Assembly: GCA_015680905.1 (NCBI GenBank)
Contig: CM027381.1
Location: 67,383,501-67,447,500 of the forward strand
Source of the DNA: Coptis chinensis
Taxonomy: Eukaryota; Streptophyta; Magnoliopsida; Ranunculales; Ranunculaceae
Reading direction: 5' to 3'
DNA: 64,000 bases
Position numbers and translations under genes: made by a program. The notes beneath the pieces are model-generated. The model did not search any database, was not told where the DNA came from, and worked only from the letters and a program-made list of their open reading frames with translations. Of the stretch, positions 21,042 to 35,200 are shown piece after piece. Position 1 is the stretch's first letter. Each line of letters opens with the position of its first letter.

Positions 21042-24000
21042 GTAGAAAGTAAAGCCACCAATTTAATTTACCATCAACTCACTTTTAATTTTCATTATTC
21101 AACTTCATTATTGCCTAAGCTATTTAACGGATTATGTATACCATTTCAATTTCCAGTCCTTAATTGAACAGGGGACACAAATAAATTCATCAAGCCAAAA
21201 TAAGAAACTCACCTAAGCACCCATTGCTCCATTTCTTTGAGCCTAGAAATGGGTATGATTCAGTGTTCCCACGATCTCATCCCATTATAATTTGGGGAAA
21301 AAACCTTGCGCTTCCTACTCTGCTTTCAACATACATAATGCCATTCAGTCTTGGATCATGTATAGTTTTACAACATACAACATTAGAATTATCCAAGCTT
21401 CAGTGTCAAATATGCTTCAAAACATTCTAGAAATTTCAGACTTCAGAAATCCAAAAGTATACTAAAATGCTAATGATGAAAGAATACATTGAGGACATTA
21501 CGAAAACATTAAGATGTCCTAAAATCATACCATGATTGAGCCAGTTGACTCGCAATTGCCGAGTCCATGATTCATCTTCTTCAACTATCCTCTAAGAAAG
21601 CCAAAGTCCAATTATAGTAGGGGCAAAATTCAAAGCACCTGAAAGGATTGAGTAACTTCTTCCTCAGCAAATGTAGAACTTCAATTCTACTATACATCTC
21701 AACAAAAAAAAAATCAAAAAGAAAATAAAAACTTCTCAAGATTTATCAAACTCATTTCAGAATGTTCGGACAATCAGAACACTTCAATCAAATCAAGCTT
21801 CGTGTCATATTCTCGATTATCATTTTTTTTTTATAATACCCAATTTCCAACTTTAAAGTAGCAAGATCATCTTCATGATTGCGGAAATAGTAGAAAGAAG
21901 AAAAATCAAAAATAAAATTGACACTTACAATGTTTTCTATAATATAAAAAACGTGTAACGTGATGACGAACTTCATCAATCAAAGATTGATAAAATGTAA
22001 GGAAGAGAATATGCAACTTGACAAAGTAGAAAATAGTGCATTCCTTCCAATGCGCATGTGCTCTGCTGATTTAACTCAATGCTTCTAATCCATTCGATCA
22101 CCAGCGATAGATGGTTACTTTTTTTTTTCTTTGGTCTTATGGGGAGAAACCCAAAATTAAAAGAATGAGAGTAGTAGTTTCATTGTAATAAGAAAAAAAA
22201 TATATGAGAAACAGAAGAGATAGAGATGGGAGAGGAGGGAAAAGAATCGCTTAGTATTCTCTCGTTAGACCTTTCCTGTTCTTAACGTCTTATTAAATAA
22301 CCAAATTATTACTAATTAAATGACATTTATAGTCAGACGTACAATTCAAAATGCGTGGAATTGGTTTTTTAATATACCGCCACATGAAAAGACTGATTGC
22401 TCCTATTCAAAGGTGTTAAGCAATATTTTTATTTAAGGACAATATCGGTATTGAAAATTTATAAAGGCATAAAAAGACAAAGTAGTCCTCATTAATAAAT
22501 ATCTGGGCATCTGATTTTATTATTCATCCAAGGGTATTATGCGTAAGAAAAAAAATCCGGATGAATTTAAAAGGCCACGATCATTATAGGCTATACTAGT
22601 AGTAGAGATATACATGTGTAATATATGAAACACATGCACTATATATAAATATTATCGTGTATATGTGTATCAGTTAATATATATCTCATGTATTGTATTA
22701 GATAATTTATAGTATACGTGTAAACATTCACATTATTATTAACATTTATAAAACACATATTTACATAGTGTAACATATTATAAAATATACATTTAACAAC
22801 ACACATTCACTATATGTTACTAGCAAAATGCACGTAGATGACAAATAAATATTTTTTAAAAAGTACGCTAACATCCGTTTGTGTTTTAAGTTTTTTTTTC
22901 TAAATTCTTTTATAAAATTATGTTACAGTTGTCAATTACTCGATTATAAATAAATTTTGTTGAAGACCCTATCTTACATGGAAAACATATGAAGTGAAGA
23001 ACAACTATTTTGTCAAAATGTTAATAAGAAAAATACAATAATTACTCCATCGGTAGAGATGTGGAAATGAAAAGAGAAAGAAAAATACAAACACGCTTAT
23101 ATGAAATAAGCAAATCCCTTAAGAGTAACATTTGAGATCCTTGACTGAACTGCATTACTTTTAAGGCTCTGCAAAACATATAAAAGTTGGTTTAGAAACC
23201 ATGTTATTGAAATTTGAAAGCTCGTCAAAGTCTCATAATTGCTGATGCACTAAAGTCTAATATTTGCCGATGCACTGGAACATACAGAGTTTGTCAAAAA
23301 CCAAGATTGCACTGAAGCTTTTGTGCAAACCTTGCATTGGACAAACAACCAAAGTTCTACATAATGTTCACTACAGGCCGGGATAGCATAGCCATCACAT
23401 TCAAATTTGTATGTACTTTAAGTTTCTCCAAAGTTGCACATCATAATCAAAAGAAACATTTTCCTGGAAAACTTGTAATGTATCAAATCCAAATTGCTAT
23501 TTCATTGTTTAAACAAGGACAATGTCGAAATGAGAATTTGTGCTCCTAACTTTTGCCTAAAGTGAAAAGGCAATAAGCCAATAACAACGTACCTGTGGAA
23601 GTACTCAACGGGGAAAAAAACCAAGTAAGATGGTTCTCCTGTCCTCTATTGAAACACATGATAACATTACCAATATGCAGTGAAGTAATTTGAGGTACAC
23701 CCATCACTGAACCAATATCACATCATATCACCCACTGAAATTCAAATCAAGTTCTGATTACATAACAGATTAACCAAATGAAATAAAAGTCGAAAAATAA
23801 TTGAGGGGAAAAAGAGTATAACATATTTAAACATGGTTTACTCTCCAATAGAAAGCATAGTTTTCCAAATTATGGAAAATGAAAAGTAGAAAGCCTACCT
23901 TTCATCTCTTATACGCTCCCATATGTAACAAAAAAACGTGCTTAATACATTCACAACCATGTCCAAATGGTTCTAAACACATACTGATAATATAAACTTG

Positions 24001-24434
24001 GTCACTATAATCAAACACAATTTAACATCACATTAGGTTATTCAAGTCTCCAAATGCCAGTATATAATAAAAATAAAATGGAATAGAAGTGTCAACAAAC
24101 TCTGATTTCTAGACTTGCCAACGATCGAGCATGAATTAAATGTGTAGAAAGGGTCAACAAAGTCTATCAAGTGCATGCACATAAAAGGTAATAATTTTTC
24201 GAATGCTATTACCTGTACCCAACAAAAAGTGGATATTACTTATACACAAAAAGTGATTTTATTTTTTTTTTGTTAAAGAAGTCTTATGCATCACAAAACA
24301 CAAAAACAGATCTCTACTGCTATGACTTCGCTTTCATACAATAAGATAACACGTGCACCATATCACCAATGTTGGGAGGATGATCCCACGTTTTACACAA
24401 TAATTTGTTTAGACAATGGATGAGTTCTACAAAA
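21042..24434. other. Intergenic, nothing recognised
   Basis: 3.4 kb of AT-rich sequence with only short frames (at most 70 codons) that match no family I know. No TIR, LTR or RNA gene was seen. Confidence 0.4.
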
Positions 24435-24929
24435 TGGTTTGGATCCTAAGATAATAAATGAGTTCTCTCTTTTTTGCTTTTTGATTATATACCCCTACTT
24501 TTGCCTTTTACAAATTTGTCCTTCTCCATTACAAACTAGACACCCCACCCTTTCACTTTTGCTTTTGCTTTTACTTTTTGGTTTCTTCATGACTAAGGTA
24601 GGTTTAGGGAGAAAGTTTTCATAATTTGAGTTAAGGGTCTCCATATTTGGTATTCTGATTTGAGGACTTTGATCGTTGACTTTGACCATTGACTTTGACT
24701 AGTTGACTTTGACTTTTTCAACACTTTTCCACAACAGCTACTGGTCTTCATAATAAGCGTGATTAATACTCATTTTGGTGCTAAGAGGCAGCTTTTATAA
24801 TAAATGGTCTGAAATACTCCTTAACTTGAAAAATGCAGTAAAAGCTATGAGTTGTCTTTTTGTTAAGTGTAACAGGGACTGTAATGTAGTAATATACGGA
24901 TAATAAAATGCACATTTGGGAGTTGATCA
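24435..24929 (-). repeat. 3' LTR of the host retrotransposon (U3 part only)
   Basis: It matches 59629-60109 base for base with scattered differences and ends TG..CA (minus strand TGATCAACTCCCAAATGTGC to ..GGATCCAAACCA). The inner half of the right LTR (59279-59628) has no counterpart here, so this copy is truncated or that part was deleted. It contains a TTGAC cluster at 24674-24715. Confidence 0.75.
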
Positions 24930-24941
24930 CCACCCCCAAAT
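24930..24941 (-). other. Polypurine tract
   Basis: The minus strand reads ATTTGGGGGTGG directly before the LTR start TGATCAAC. This is the expected place for plus-strand priming. Confidence 0.65.
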
Positions 24942-26950
24942 AGAATCTTGTTTGTCCTCAAGCAAGGATGAGAGAAAAAACTAAGATCACAAATGAGTGA
25001 TTTATTAGCAGTTATACTAATCTCGTTTCGCAGTGTGCGATTGCATTGACCATATGCAACAAGGCCTTAAACCACTTGGAATTCCCTAGTGGATGAGCTT
25101 TAAGCCTCGTGAGAGTTTTTCAGTAAAGGTACTCACAAACTTCTTCTATTTAGTACAAAGGGTCTTGTTTCCTTATTTATTCTCAGAAGTTCATACATCA
25201 TATCTCATTAGCGGTGAATAAGGACAAGCTACTTTGAACTTAGAATAATATATATATATATATAGTAATTTAATCATCTAAAGTTAAATACACAAAACAT
25301 GAGCAATGAAATGCAAAAGCAGAGTCATTTCCGAGGCTTTTTGAGAGTTTCCTTAAAGTGGGTTATCACAAGGGTGTGTTGTAATCACAACTCTCTAATA
25401 GATTCACTCAAGGTTCGTTCTCTCAAGTGCAGTGGGCACTTATATTCCTTGCATACTCAAATGACGTCCAAATAAACCAGGGTCGATTGATCACGCTTGC
25501 CACTTACTATCATACCATGCTATTCCTAATCGAGCTAGAGGTATTTTCTTAAGAGTTACGAGGCAAGAGTGATGGTTTAGAAAGAAAAAGGATGGGAAAA
25601 ACAAAATCTGATAAGTCGAGAAACTGGGTCTTCAAGATACTTGTAACCAGAGAAGAACCTCATTTTGTTCTTTTGCTTTCGAATTGTGATACATTCTTTT
25701 AGCCTTTTGACTTTGTGACTCCATATGATTTTGAATTTTGGGAGTTCTAACTTTGCTTTTGATTCCTTTTGTTTTTGATATCGTCTCCTTTTGATTTTGA
25801 ACTTTTGGGAGATTCGATTGTTTTGACTCCATTGGATTTTTGGAGTTTTGGTTTTTGATAGGTCTTTCTTTTCTTTTCTTTATTTTCTTCTCTTTTTGAA
25901 GCAAATAAATGTTCTGTTTTTGTACAAGGTATTCTCTTATCTTTTATGATATCCATCAAGTTCTCAACTCATCAGCTGGGTAAGCTTTTTATTGTGTGTT
26001 GTAACGGGTTAGGAATTTTTGGTGAAGAATAAAAAGGCTTTTAGAAGGGGTGAAGACTTAAGAGGGGTAACTAGAGGAAAATTATCTTTTTGGGTTTTTA
26101 ACATTTATTTGACTATATCGATCCAAAAAGGGCCTAAATTCCCTCATAGGATATAGCGTGGTGATCAAGCAAGTGGACATGTGGTCTTTCTATCCGGACA
26201 TCCTTTGTGTCATCACTCAATAATCATTCAAATGAGGCTTTTGGCTAGATTCTCACATGATATGGGAACTTAATTATTCTAACCTTGGCTTCGGAAACTC
26301 ACTGCTATATACAAATAAATGCTTATGCATGCCATTCATGAAAAGATGCAGAAACTATTGTATGTGTATTAGTCTAAGTACGAAGAACAAGTCCTTACTC
26401 TATTATTATAATAAGACTTCTAAATTTTATATTTATCATAGAAAAAGGAAACAAGACTTTTTTAATACTAAATGGAAAAATATTTTTGGTCTTTTTCAAA
26501 AAAAATTGGAAAGGAAGAAATATACTATTATATCTACTATATAGAAAATGGCTAGTTTTTGCAAAATGTTACTATACCAACTCTATGATAGAACTATGCT
26601 TGTCTTCAATGTATGAAGAGATAAGGAAAAATGTTACTATAGAAACATGAGCAAAAGTGGCGATACACCTATATTATGTTCTTCATGATGAAAATCCGCC
26701 ACCCCCAAATAAGTTTAGGGCGTGGGTTGTTTGATATAGAACCATAATACATGGTTTATTATACTAGGGATATTTATTCTACTATAAAATCTTTTTGGGT
26801 TTTTGTATTTTTGAAAACATGAAATGCATGAATGGAAAATGGAAAATTTTGGCATGATGTATATGTTTTACCTTCTACTCATAAACCAAAATCCACAAGA
26901 AAACAACACAAAATAAAACAAACAGATAATATTAAGCATAAAATTAAACT
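24942..26950 (-). other. Non-coding 3' region of the host retrotransposon
   Basis: 2 kb between ORF2 and the polypurine tract. No coding frame was recognised. A Lys-rich minus-strand frame at 25632-25959 is low-complexity and not credible. A second 'ccgccacccccaaataagtt' near 26697 resembles the polypurine region and may be an older copy of it. Confidence 0.4.
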
Positions 26951-26954
26951 TATA

Positions 26955-27821
26955 CTACGTCATACATGTGAAAATTAAAGAAACATAAAAATAAATAGAT
27001 CCAACTATACGGACACTAGGAATCCTAGTCAGAATCCGTGCGTGACTTATCTCGACGTCTAGAAGATCTGTCTCCTTGCTGACGTCGAGGCCTGGCATGT
27101 CTATCACTACGCGGGAGCGCGTCTCTGATGCTTTGCAATGTTCTAGTGACACTGTGCTGAAAACGTCACTACTCCTGCTGGAATGTCCACTACTCCTCTC
27201 TAAGGGTATGTTGTTCGCTATGATATTCCGTAGTTCCGCTATGATGTTACCTTGAGTTTCCCTGAGCTGGTGGAGATATGAGTGTAGAATCCTCTAGCCT
27301 CCATAGAGGAAGTGAATTCCATCCATAGGCTGAGTGAACTGTTGAGTGACATCTTCGACGAAGTAATCCACTTTCTCAGTCGGGCGTGCTTGCTCAGCGG
27401 CTCTGGCTTCAGGTGGAAGCTATGACTTCTGGACGCAGTGGGCATATATGGGACCTGTGGTATCATCCTTGACCTCCACTAGGGCGTCTGTGGCTTGGAA
27501 CCCCAATGATGCATGATCTTGGTGACCAGCACTGGTAGAGGGGCAGTTGACTTCTTCGGTTTGCAGAGTTGCTCGAAGATAAAGGAGACGATGCAGAAAA
27601 TGTTCTTATACTCTTGAAGAATCCATAAAAGATTAAGCATCGCCTTACCTATATCTGGGCTTGGCTTGGCCGAGCCTAAGCTAGCAGGTTATATGATGTC
27701 CATTGAGATAATGCTAGTTGGTTCCTTCATAGCGAACTCTAGTAAGCGCAGTGAGACTTGGGGTTTTTAACCCCCTCAGAAGTGTCTTTACCATTATCAC
27801 GTCGATGGTCTTACCATCTGT
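26955..27821 (-). pseudogene. C-terminal part of host ORF2 (plant transposon protein-like)
   Basis: This continues the frame found at 47546-47843 once the two inserts between them are removed; codons on either side of both junctions fit in phase. From 27821 downward the minus strand gives DGKTIDVIMVKTL and TRVRYEGTN, and later a heptad-like stretch ending in LHQLRETQGNIIAELRNIIA (about 27210-27290). Several stops interrupt it. This layout (domain followed by a helical tail) is seen in plant retroelement proteins annotated as 'putative plant transposon protein'. Biochemical role unknown. Confidence 0.55.
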
Positions 27822-28380
27822 TAGGGTGCAAGTGGATATCCAAATATTCGAATCCGATTCGAATTCGTATTCGAAAAATTGGATATTATCCGAAAATTTC
27901 GGATATCGGATATCGGATTTGAATAATTTTTTATGTCGGAATTGGTTTTGGATACGGATTCGGTTACTGCCATATCCGCATCCGAAAATATCCGATCCGA
28001 TTTAAAAAATTAATAGTTATTATATAAAATTAATTAATTAATTAGTTATTGTATAAAATATTATATAAAATCATAAACTAATAATATAAAACTATAATAA
28101 CAAAATAATAATAATAAATGACAAATATATATATTTATAATAGTTTTTATAGTGGTAAAATGAATTATTCAAAGCAAATAAATTTTTAATTAATATTAAA
28201 TTTTGGATCGGATATTATCCGATATTCGATTCGGATATCCGAAATCGGATTCGGATAATTTTTTTAATATCCGTTGGATTCAGATTCGGATTCAGATATC
28301 GGTATAAATTTTCGATTCGATTCGGATTCGGATTTGGATATAGGCATATCCGAATCCGAACCTATTCGTTTGCACCCCTG
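27822..28380. mobile_element. Non-autonomous hAT-like element, 559 bp
   Basis: The right end, inverted, reads CAGGGGTGCAAACGAATAGG and the left end tagggtgcaagtggatatcc. The flanks ccatctgt (27814-27821) and ccatctag (28381-28388) are a decayed 8-bp target duplication. The interior is full of ggatatc/gaatccg motifs and carries no transposase. It interrupts ORF2 of the host element. Confidence 0.75.
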
Positions 28381-29534
28381 CCATCTAGGGACTATAACAA
28401 CCCCAATTTTTAAACAACATAAATTATATTATTTGAATTGAAAATAACTATTATATTATGAAGTATAGCTTGTTCTAGAATTTGTTTGGCTGTTGTTGAT
28501 TTTTCAAAATTGTTTTTACTTAAATTTGTTTGTTAGAACTTTTGTAGGTATTTTAGAATCATTTTTGGGCTTGAAAACATTGTTAAAATGTACCCATTCA
28601 TATAGGTATGGACCTTGGGTGTTTTTAGACCCATTTGAGGCCCATAGGTCAACTTAAACAGACTTAAAACCTTGAATAAACAATACCTGCGAATTTTCTC
28701 TGTAAAAATCTTATTATTCAAAAACAAAACTCTAGCCTCCATTAAAAAGAATATTTTTTATTGAAAGAAATAAAAAGAAGGGGGAGAATAAGAAAAGGGA
28801 TTGGAGAAAATGAAGCATTGATATTCTTTTGCAAATTCAATTTCAAGTGAGTAGTCTAAACCTTATTATTTTTAAATTTAATTGATTAGTTATCATATGA
28901 ATTATATTAGTGATGTATTGAATTTATTTATTGGAAATTTGAAGTGAAAAATTGTTATGTTGATCAAAGCCAAAAAAGAAAAGAAAATGGCATACTGTGT
29001 TAAGTTAGTGACGTTGAGATTTCTTTTGATATAAATGAGTTTATATGGTCGGTGGTGTCTGCATCACTTATTTGCTTTTGAAGTGGCTTATAGATATGAG
29101 AATAAACATTTGAAGTGTCTATGAATTAGAAATAGCTTATATATGTATGAGAACTAATTAGTTGAAGCGTCTATATGAATTATTTGCTACTGAAGTGTCT
29201 TATATGGTCGGTAATGATCTAAGGAATATTTGATTGTAACAACTTGTGCTAACCTTCATGATATTTAAAATATGAAATAAGTGGTGATGTTTACGTAGGA
29301 ATATGTGGACTTAAATTCTGTAAGTCCAAGCAGGAACTGTTTTGACTACCTACGAGGTACACCTTAACTTATTGCTCACCTAGTTATAATAAGGCTAAGC
29401 TAAACTAAGTCAAACATTAATGTACATGGGCCTTAACCTATATATTAGTTTTGAATCTCTTTAACTATTGGTTCTCTTACTACACCATAACAAGGAATTT
29501 CTAACAATTGCAATTTCTCATTTGTAACACATAT

Positions 29535-29625
29535 ACATTCGTTACTAAATTAATAACAGTTATAATTCCGTTACAAAATTACTTAACCGTTAGTAAATTA
29601 CCTGAATTATTTTGTAACGTTTATC
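29535..29625. repeat. Left sub-terminal repeats of the CACTA-type element
   Basis: Several short copies of tcgttactaaat, ccgttacaaaa, accgttagtaaat and ttgtaacgtt lie within 90 bp and mirror those at the right end. Confidence 0.7.
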
Positions 29626-30776
29626 GAGATATTAACTAATGGATGAGCAAGTGTGACCGATGTTAAATTATAAATAGAAAAATTGAGACCAATTAAAAAA
29701 AAACATAATGAAAATAGGGTGAAAATTATAGCGGGATTGTTTTCACCTCCCGCTCATTAGAATTAGGTCAAATGGTCTTTCTTCTTTCTTTTCTTCTCTT
29801 TATTTCTCAAATCTAATTCATGACTAATGAGAATTAGTTTTTTTTTTTTTGTTGATCTGCTAGGGTTGTTCAAGTTAGTTGGTTTGGTACCCAAAAGGAC
29901 CAACCTTAATACGTCAATGAAGGTCTTTAGCAACAAAACCCTTGCGACAACGGAAGTACTCAACAAATCAATTATCAGGTCTCTCTTTTCAACTAGCTAG
30001 GGTTTCAAGTAGTGATTTTGTTTCATCTCTCCCCAATTTCGGTTATCAGGTATTTGTTTTTTCTCTATCTCTCACCTGATTTCTAAAAGTTTGATTTTCT
30101 TCTCCAATTTAAATAAAGCCCAGAATTGTAGTGATTTTCGTTGGTGAGAATTTTGATAAAAAAAATTGTTTCTTGTTTTGTGTTAGTCCCGAACGAAGTG
30201 ATTTTCGTTCTATTTCAATTATGGTTCCAACATCTGAAATACATTTGCACGGTTTTGAATCTCTGTAGAAGTAGAGGAAAGGGCTCTATTTTTTGTGGGT
30301 TATAATTTTTTTTTTTTTTTTTTTTTGAAGAATTGGTGGTCAGTCTGCCAGAAAACAAAGTCTTCTGGTGGATTGACATTAGCAACAATATTTCCCTCCC
30401 TTTGTTTGATGTTGGTACTCTTTCTGATTTGGCAATTAGCATGGATGGTAGTAGTTAATGATAGTAGCCTCCTTTGATAGCAAAATTCTCGCATCTCGAA
30501 AGTTGCTCGAACCTAATATGTTCAAGATTCCACTTGTTTGTAGCAGTCTTGATCAATAAGAACTTGGTAGTTTGAATTGTTTGAAATTGAGTATTTAGGG
30601 TGCTCAACTTGAGTAGGGGAAAATGGTTATGGGGAAGCATTATGCTTGTAGTGACTTGTTGAACGTATTTTTTCTTTAACCTTTTCTTAATCTGAAATCA
30701 CTTATTGTTTAGTTTATGTAAGTTTGTTCATTGCTGGTTTTGTTTTATTAATGAGTTACTAGTTGTGGTGTTAATT

Positions 30777-31475
30777 AGTTTGTTCAAGGAATGTCCACAC
30801 CCAAATGACAAGTAACGTATGAAACACAGCCAAGAACTTGGACTTAAACCTAGTTAAGTTATGGTTCCAAAATCGACGAACTCAGATGAAGGTGGGTGTT
30901 CTTAGCTTTTATTTCTACTTTCTTTATTATGCACGTTTTCCAAACAATAATGGTATCCATGTGTAGTAAAAATAAATTTGTGGATGGATATGAATTAAGA
31001 AGAAGCTCATTAACTTGGCTCAACTGTTTGGTTGATACTCATTAATGACCAATTCTTGTTCTTCTTCCTGTTTAACCCTTACTTAATGCGATAACACAAA
31101 TGGTGCATCAACATATTAGAATTTTGGGTGTTATGTTGATGCACACTGGGAATACCGTACCCACGTAACTTAGGTCCTCTTTTACAAAATTTAGATCCTG
31201 TTATCTAATTTTATTAAAAAGATTATATAAGCTTCACTTCTATTTTAAAGTTCATAGCATTCTATCTTGTTATGTTGTATGTTTAGGCACAACAAGACAG
31301 AAGCAATTATGTGATACTCAAAGCCGAAAATGAGAACCTAAAAAATGAGGGTTTCAGGCTAGAAGCCACGTTGAGGAGCAAATCCTGTCCTAACTGTGGA
31401 GGTCCGGCAATTCTAGGAGAAATGTCATTCGATGAACAACATCTTCGGATTGAAAATGTCAAACTTAAAGAAGAG
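30777..31475 (+). pseudogene. Class IV HD-ZIP transcription factor fragment (HDG/PDF2-like), captured
   Basis: HD-ZIP IV proteins are nuclear regulators of epidermal cell fate. Exon one (30777-30891) encodes homeodomain helices 2-3: SLFKECPHPNDK, then a damaged stretch with two stops and a lost phase, then WFQNRRTQMK, with donor AAG|GTGGGT. Exon two (31287-31475, acceptor TTTAG, donor GAG|GTATT) is fully open: [20 protein letters not shown], then [15 protein letters not shown] and [17 protein letters not shown]. That is the truncated leucine zipper with the CPNCGG loop unique to this class. The N-terminal arm of the homeodomain and the START domain are missing. The wording resembles the HDG11/HDG12 side of the family. 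It lies inside the CACTA-type element, so it was picked up as genomic DNA. Confidence 0.9.
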
Positions 31476-32228
31476 GTATTATTTATTCCTTTACTCAATA
31501 TTTTTGCTGATATATATAATACTAGCTAGGCTATTCAAGTGACAATGAATGGTAAGTGCATGTTAGTCTTATACAATTCCTAAGTGTATGCAATTGCAAG
31601 ATTACTGCGGTTGTCTGAAAGTCTTAGTTAATTTGTTTGTGAAAATACCCTGTTATGTCTTGATTTTTCTGTTGAATGAACTGTTGGGTTTCTTTTAGAA
31701 CACCGTAGTCACATAGCACAGGGTTTCTAGGCTGAAAGTGTTGTCTATGAGTTTGTAGTGGTGCCCTAGGCTTAGGCCTTGTACCTTTGGGGTTTATTCT
31801 TTCTTAGGCTTTGAACAAGGACTTGACTTTGGTTCAGGAAAATCAGGTGCTTCTATACCACTTAGTACTTTTTCTTATTCTTTTGTTTCTGTTGCTACAC
31901 ATGGCTAGTATCTTATTTCATTGTTCCGTGTTTATATGATTATTCTATTGTAGAATGTTGTTTTATTGTCTTATTTCAGTGGACATCACCACCAAGCTGT
32001 TTTTATTAGTCTATCTCGATTCTAGAGTAGGAAGCTGCTGGTGCTATTATAGATGTAAGTAATTCTTTTCACTACACCATTTGGGCTATTGATCAAGGAC
32101 GGTATTGTATACTTTCGCTATTGATTTTGTTGGCTAGTTTGATTTTGAATACATACATATTAGCGGATTCTAAAATGTAATAAGCTAAAGCTGAGCTGTT
32201 GAAATGTGTTAAAATGATATAAGGTATA

Positions 32229-35200
32229 TGTCACACCCCGAATTTCGACAGAATTCGGAAAAAATATTATTTGTTCCCGACTCTTCGATCTCCGAGGTGT
32301 GACGCACTCTCCACTTCCAAAAACCCATAAACAGTTTAAATATGTGGATAATTAAAAACCAATAAAAATTTTAACTTAAACAAAAGTCCTCTTCATTATA
32401 AAAATTAACAAATGAAAATGCAAATAACCTTATCTCAACTGAAAATCTATATCACCTCAAAGGAAAACAAAGCCTATCTTGAAATGCGACGCTAACGCAA
32501 ACCACAAGCACCAACCAATCTTCTTCAACACTAAACCTGTCAAGACTTATCAACTATGTTCATTTAATGAACACACCCGATAAGCAAACATGCAAATCGG
32601 GTCAGCATTATAAAAATACTGGTGTGAGTAGCTTTAAAATACAACATATATTAATACATATACATACACAATCCATAAGGCAGTTAGTTCCTCCACCAAG
32701 GCGCCTTAACTCCCAACAACTAATACGACATTCTTAACTACAATAAGTAGGGCAGGTAGTTCCTCCACTGAGGCGCCTTAACTTCCAACAACTAATATGA
32801 CATTCTTAACTACACTAAGTAAGGCAGGTAGTTCCTCCACTGAGGCGCCTTAACTTTCCACTAACCACACAACAAACTATACGCATAATAAAAAGGCATT
32901 TAGTTCCTCCACGAGGCGCCTTAGGTTCTAACTAAACTAATAACCAGCCAAGCATATTCTATACTTACCGCATTTCATGCTCAATTACAGAGTGGGTCAT
33001 CTCTGCACAAGTAATTAGTTTGACCCACCCTTCTGCAAAACCATATACAATCATCTATCTAAAATCTATCTAAAGATACATTATTAACCAACACATTACC
33101 ATAATTATATTAATTAAGGCTTTCTTTGCGTGTCCCTAAAATCACGTCGTATCTATGTCTTACCTAGTTTCCTTGGCTACCACAATCGCTTTCCAACGCA
33201 GAACATGTACATCCACATGCCTCCCCTTACATAATGAACCACTCCGTGCGTAACTACCCTGAGCGGGATGCAGCACACCAGGTAACCCTCACACGAAAGC
33301 CATTATGTAAGTACTGCCACTATTCGGCATAAAATATCGCGCGTCTCATTCTAGTTTTGCGAACGGAATAATCAAGCCACCATTCGGCTACGATTGCCCA
33401 ACACATGGGTCAATTAACATCTTATATATACACCCTATACAGGGGCCAATCATATCACATACGCCCACACAGGAAAAATCACATGAGTTGTGGTAGCTAG
33501 TTTCTAGGATTTTCGTTACGTAATTTATTCAGGTGTCATACATTTATTACTTATAATAATTCCACTATATCACGTGCAGGTCAAATACCTTATTGCACTA
33601 TGCCACAATATTTATAAATATCTTAATTATATCTCATAACCATTTTCATTCTTTCACGTGCCAATATATTATTGCACTACGCCACACTCCCGTGGGAAAT
33701 ATCCACAAATACTCTACTAGCATCTCACAGATAAAATAATGGAGTGTCTATACCTTTATTTCTCCACAACTATTGCATTTAATATATATATATATATATA
33801 TCCCAATATATTATATAATGTCACAATATCAACGTCAAATCTTAATTAGATAATGACAACCAAATTTATACAAGCTTCCACAGCATTTTAGCATTTGAAT
33901 TGCCCATACAATTTACAACATAAAACGTAGCACAATTAAACAGTCCACAGTCCACAGTCCACAAATCAAATCCCCAAAAATCTAAAGTCCATGAATCTAA
34001 GTCCGTATATAATTGAATACTCATAAAAACATATATATCTAAGTCTTATAAAAATTCCCCGCTTGTTACGTGCCAACATATTATAAGCTTTACACACTAC
34101 TCACGTCAAATCTTAATTAGATAATGACAAACAAGGTTATACAATATCGACAATATTTTATTATTGCAATTGTCCATAAAATCAAATATGTGAAAAATCT
34201 AGAAAAAGTCAACATTCCACAGTCAACGGTCAACGGTCAAAGTCAATGGTCAACAGTCAACGGTCAAAGTCAAACTGTCATTTCCATGTTCAACAGGTTC
34301 ATGGTCATAGCCATGGTTCATGGCTAAGGGCAAAGGTGCATGGCTCATGGGCTCATGACTAAGGTAATGGTTCGGACCCAACTGGCCAAGCCCAAACCCT
34401 AAAACCCTGGCCCTAAAAGTCTAAACCAACTTATTATTCAACCTGACCCAATTGGGGTCATAAGGACCAACCCACATAAAATTAGAAACCGGCCCAAAGA
34501 AAAGTAATTAGTTTTGGCCCAAACAACTTAAACTAAACCGGCCCAAAAACTTTGAACTGAAACCGGCCCAAACAAAACAAAATAGAATTGGTCCAAACTT
34601 AACAAAATTGGTCTGGCCCAACAACTAGAACTAAAGCCCAACAATCTAAACCGGCCCAAGTAACTGATTGGTTCGGCCCAAGGCCCAACCGGTCATCTCC
34701 TTCCTCCAGCAGCCACCACCGATTCGGCCACCGCCAATACCGATCGCCACTCAAAAATAACCAACCGAAATTGGTTAGGGGGAAAAACCCCACAACATTA
34801 ACAAAATCGAAACCCTCAAATTCTTGAATCCAAACCCTTCATCCAATCTAGATCTCAAAATTCACACCGCCATTAACGCCATTTCCAAGATTTTCCCAAG
34901 CTTTAATAGCACCCATTAATAGCACCCATCCCAATCACAGTTTAATAGTGCAAAAGCATACATCAACACAAAATCATAACAGTTCAGATTTCTAATGGGG
35001 CTAGCGCCTCCATTACCGACTTCTTCGAGTCTTCCAACAGCCCCCAAACTCCAACACACCATCACCCCACTACCAATCAATTCAGTGTTGACCTACCTCA
35101 AAACCAAATCTTGGGATATGCACGAAAATCCAAACTCCTCACTCCTCACCAAACTGTCTCGACGCCATTAACGCCTACAAGCTTTGACAGAGCTTCGACA

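Noticed and set aside
25632-25959. Lys/Gln/Ser-rich minus-strand ORFs
   Set aside because: Low-complexity product of T-rich repeats (ttttgattttg); no domain.
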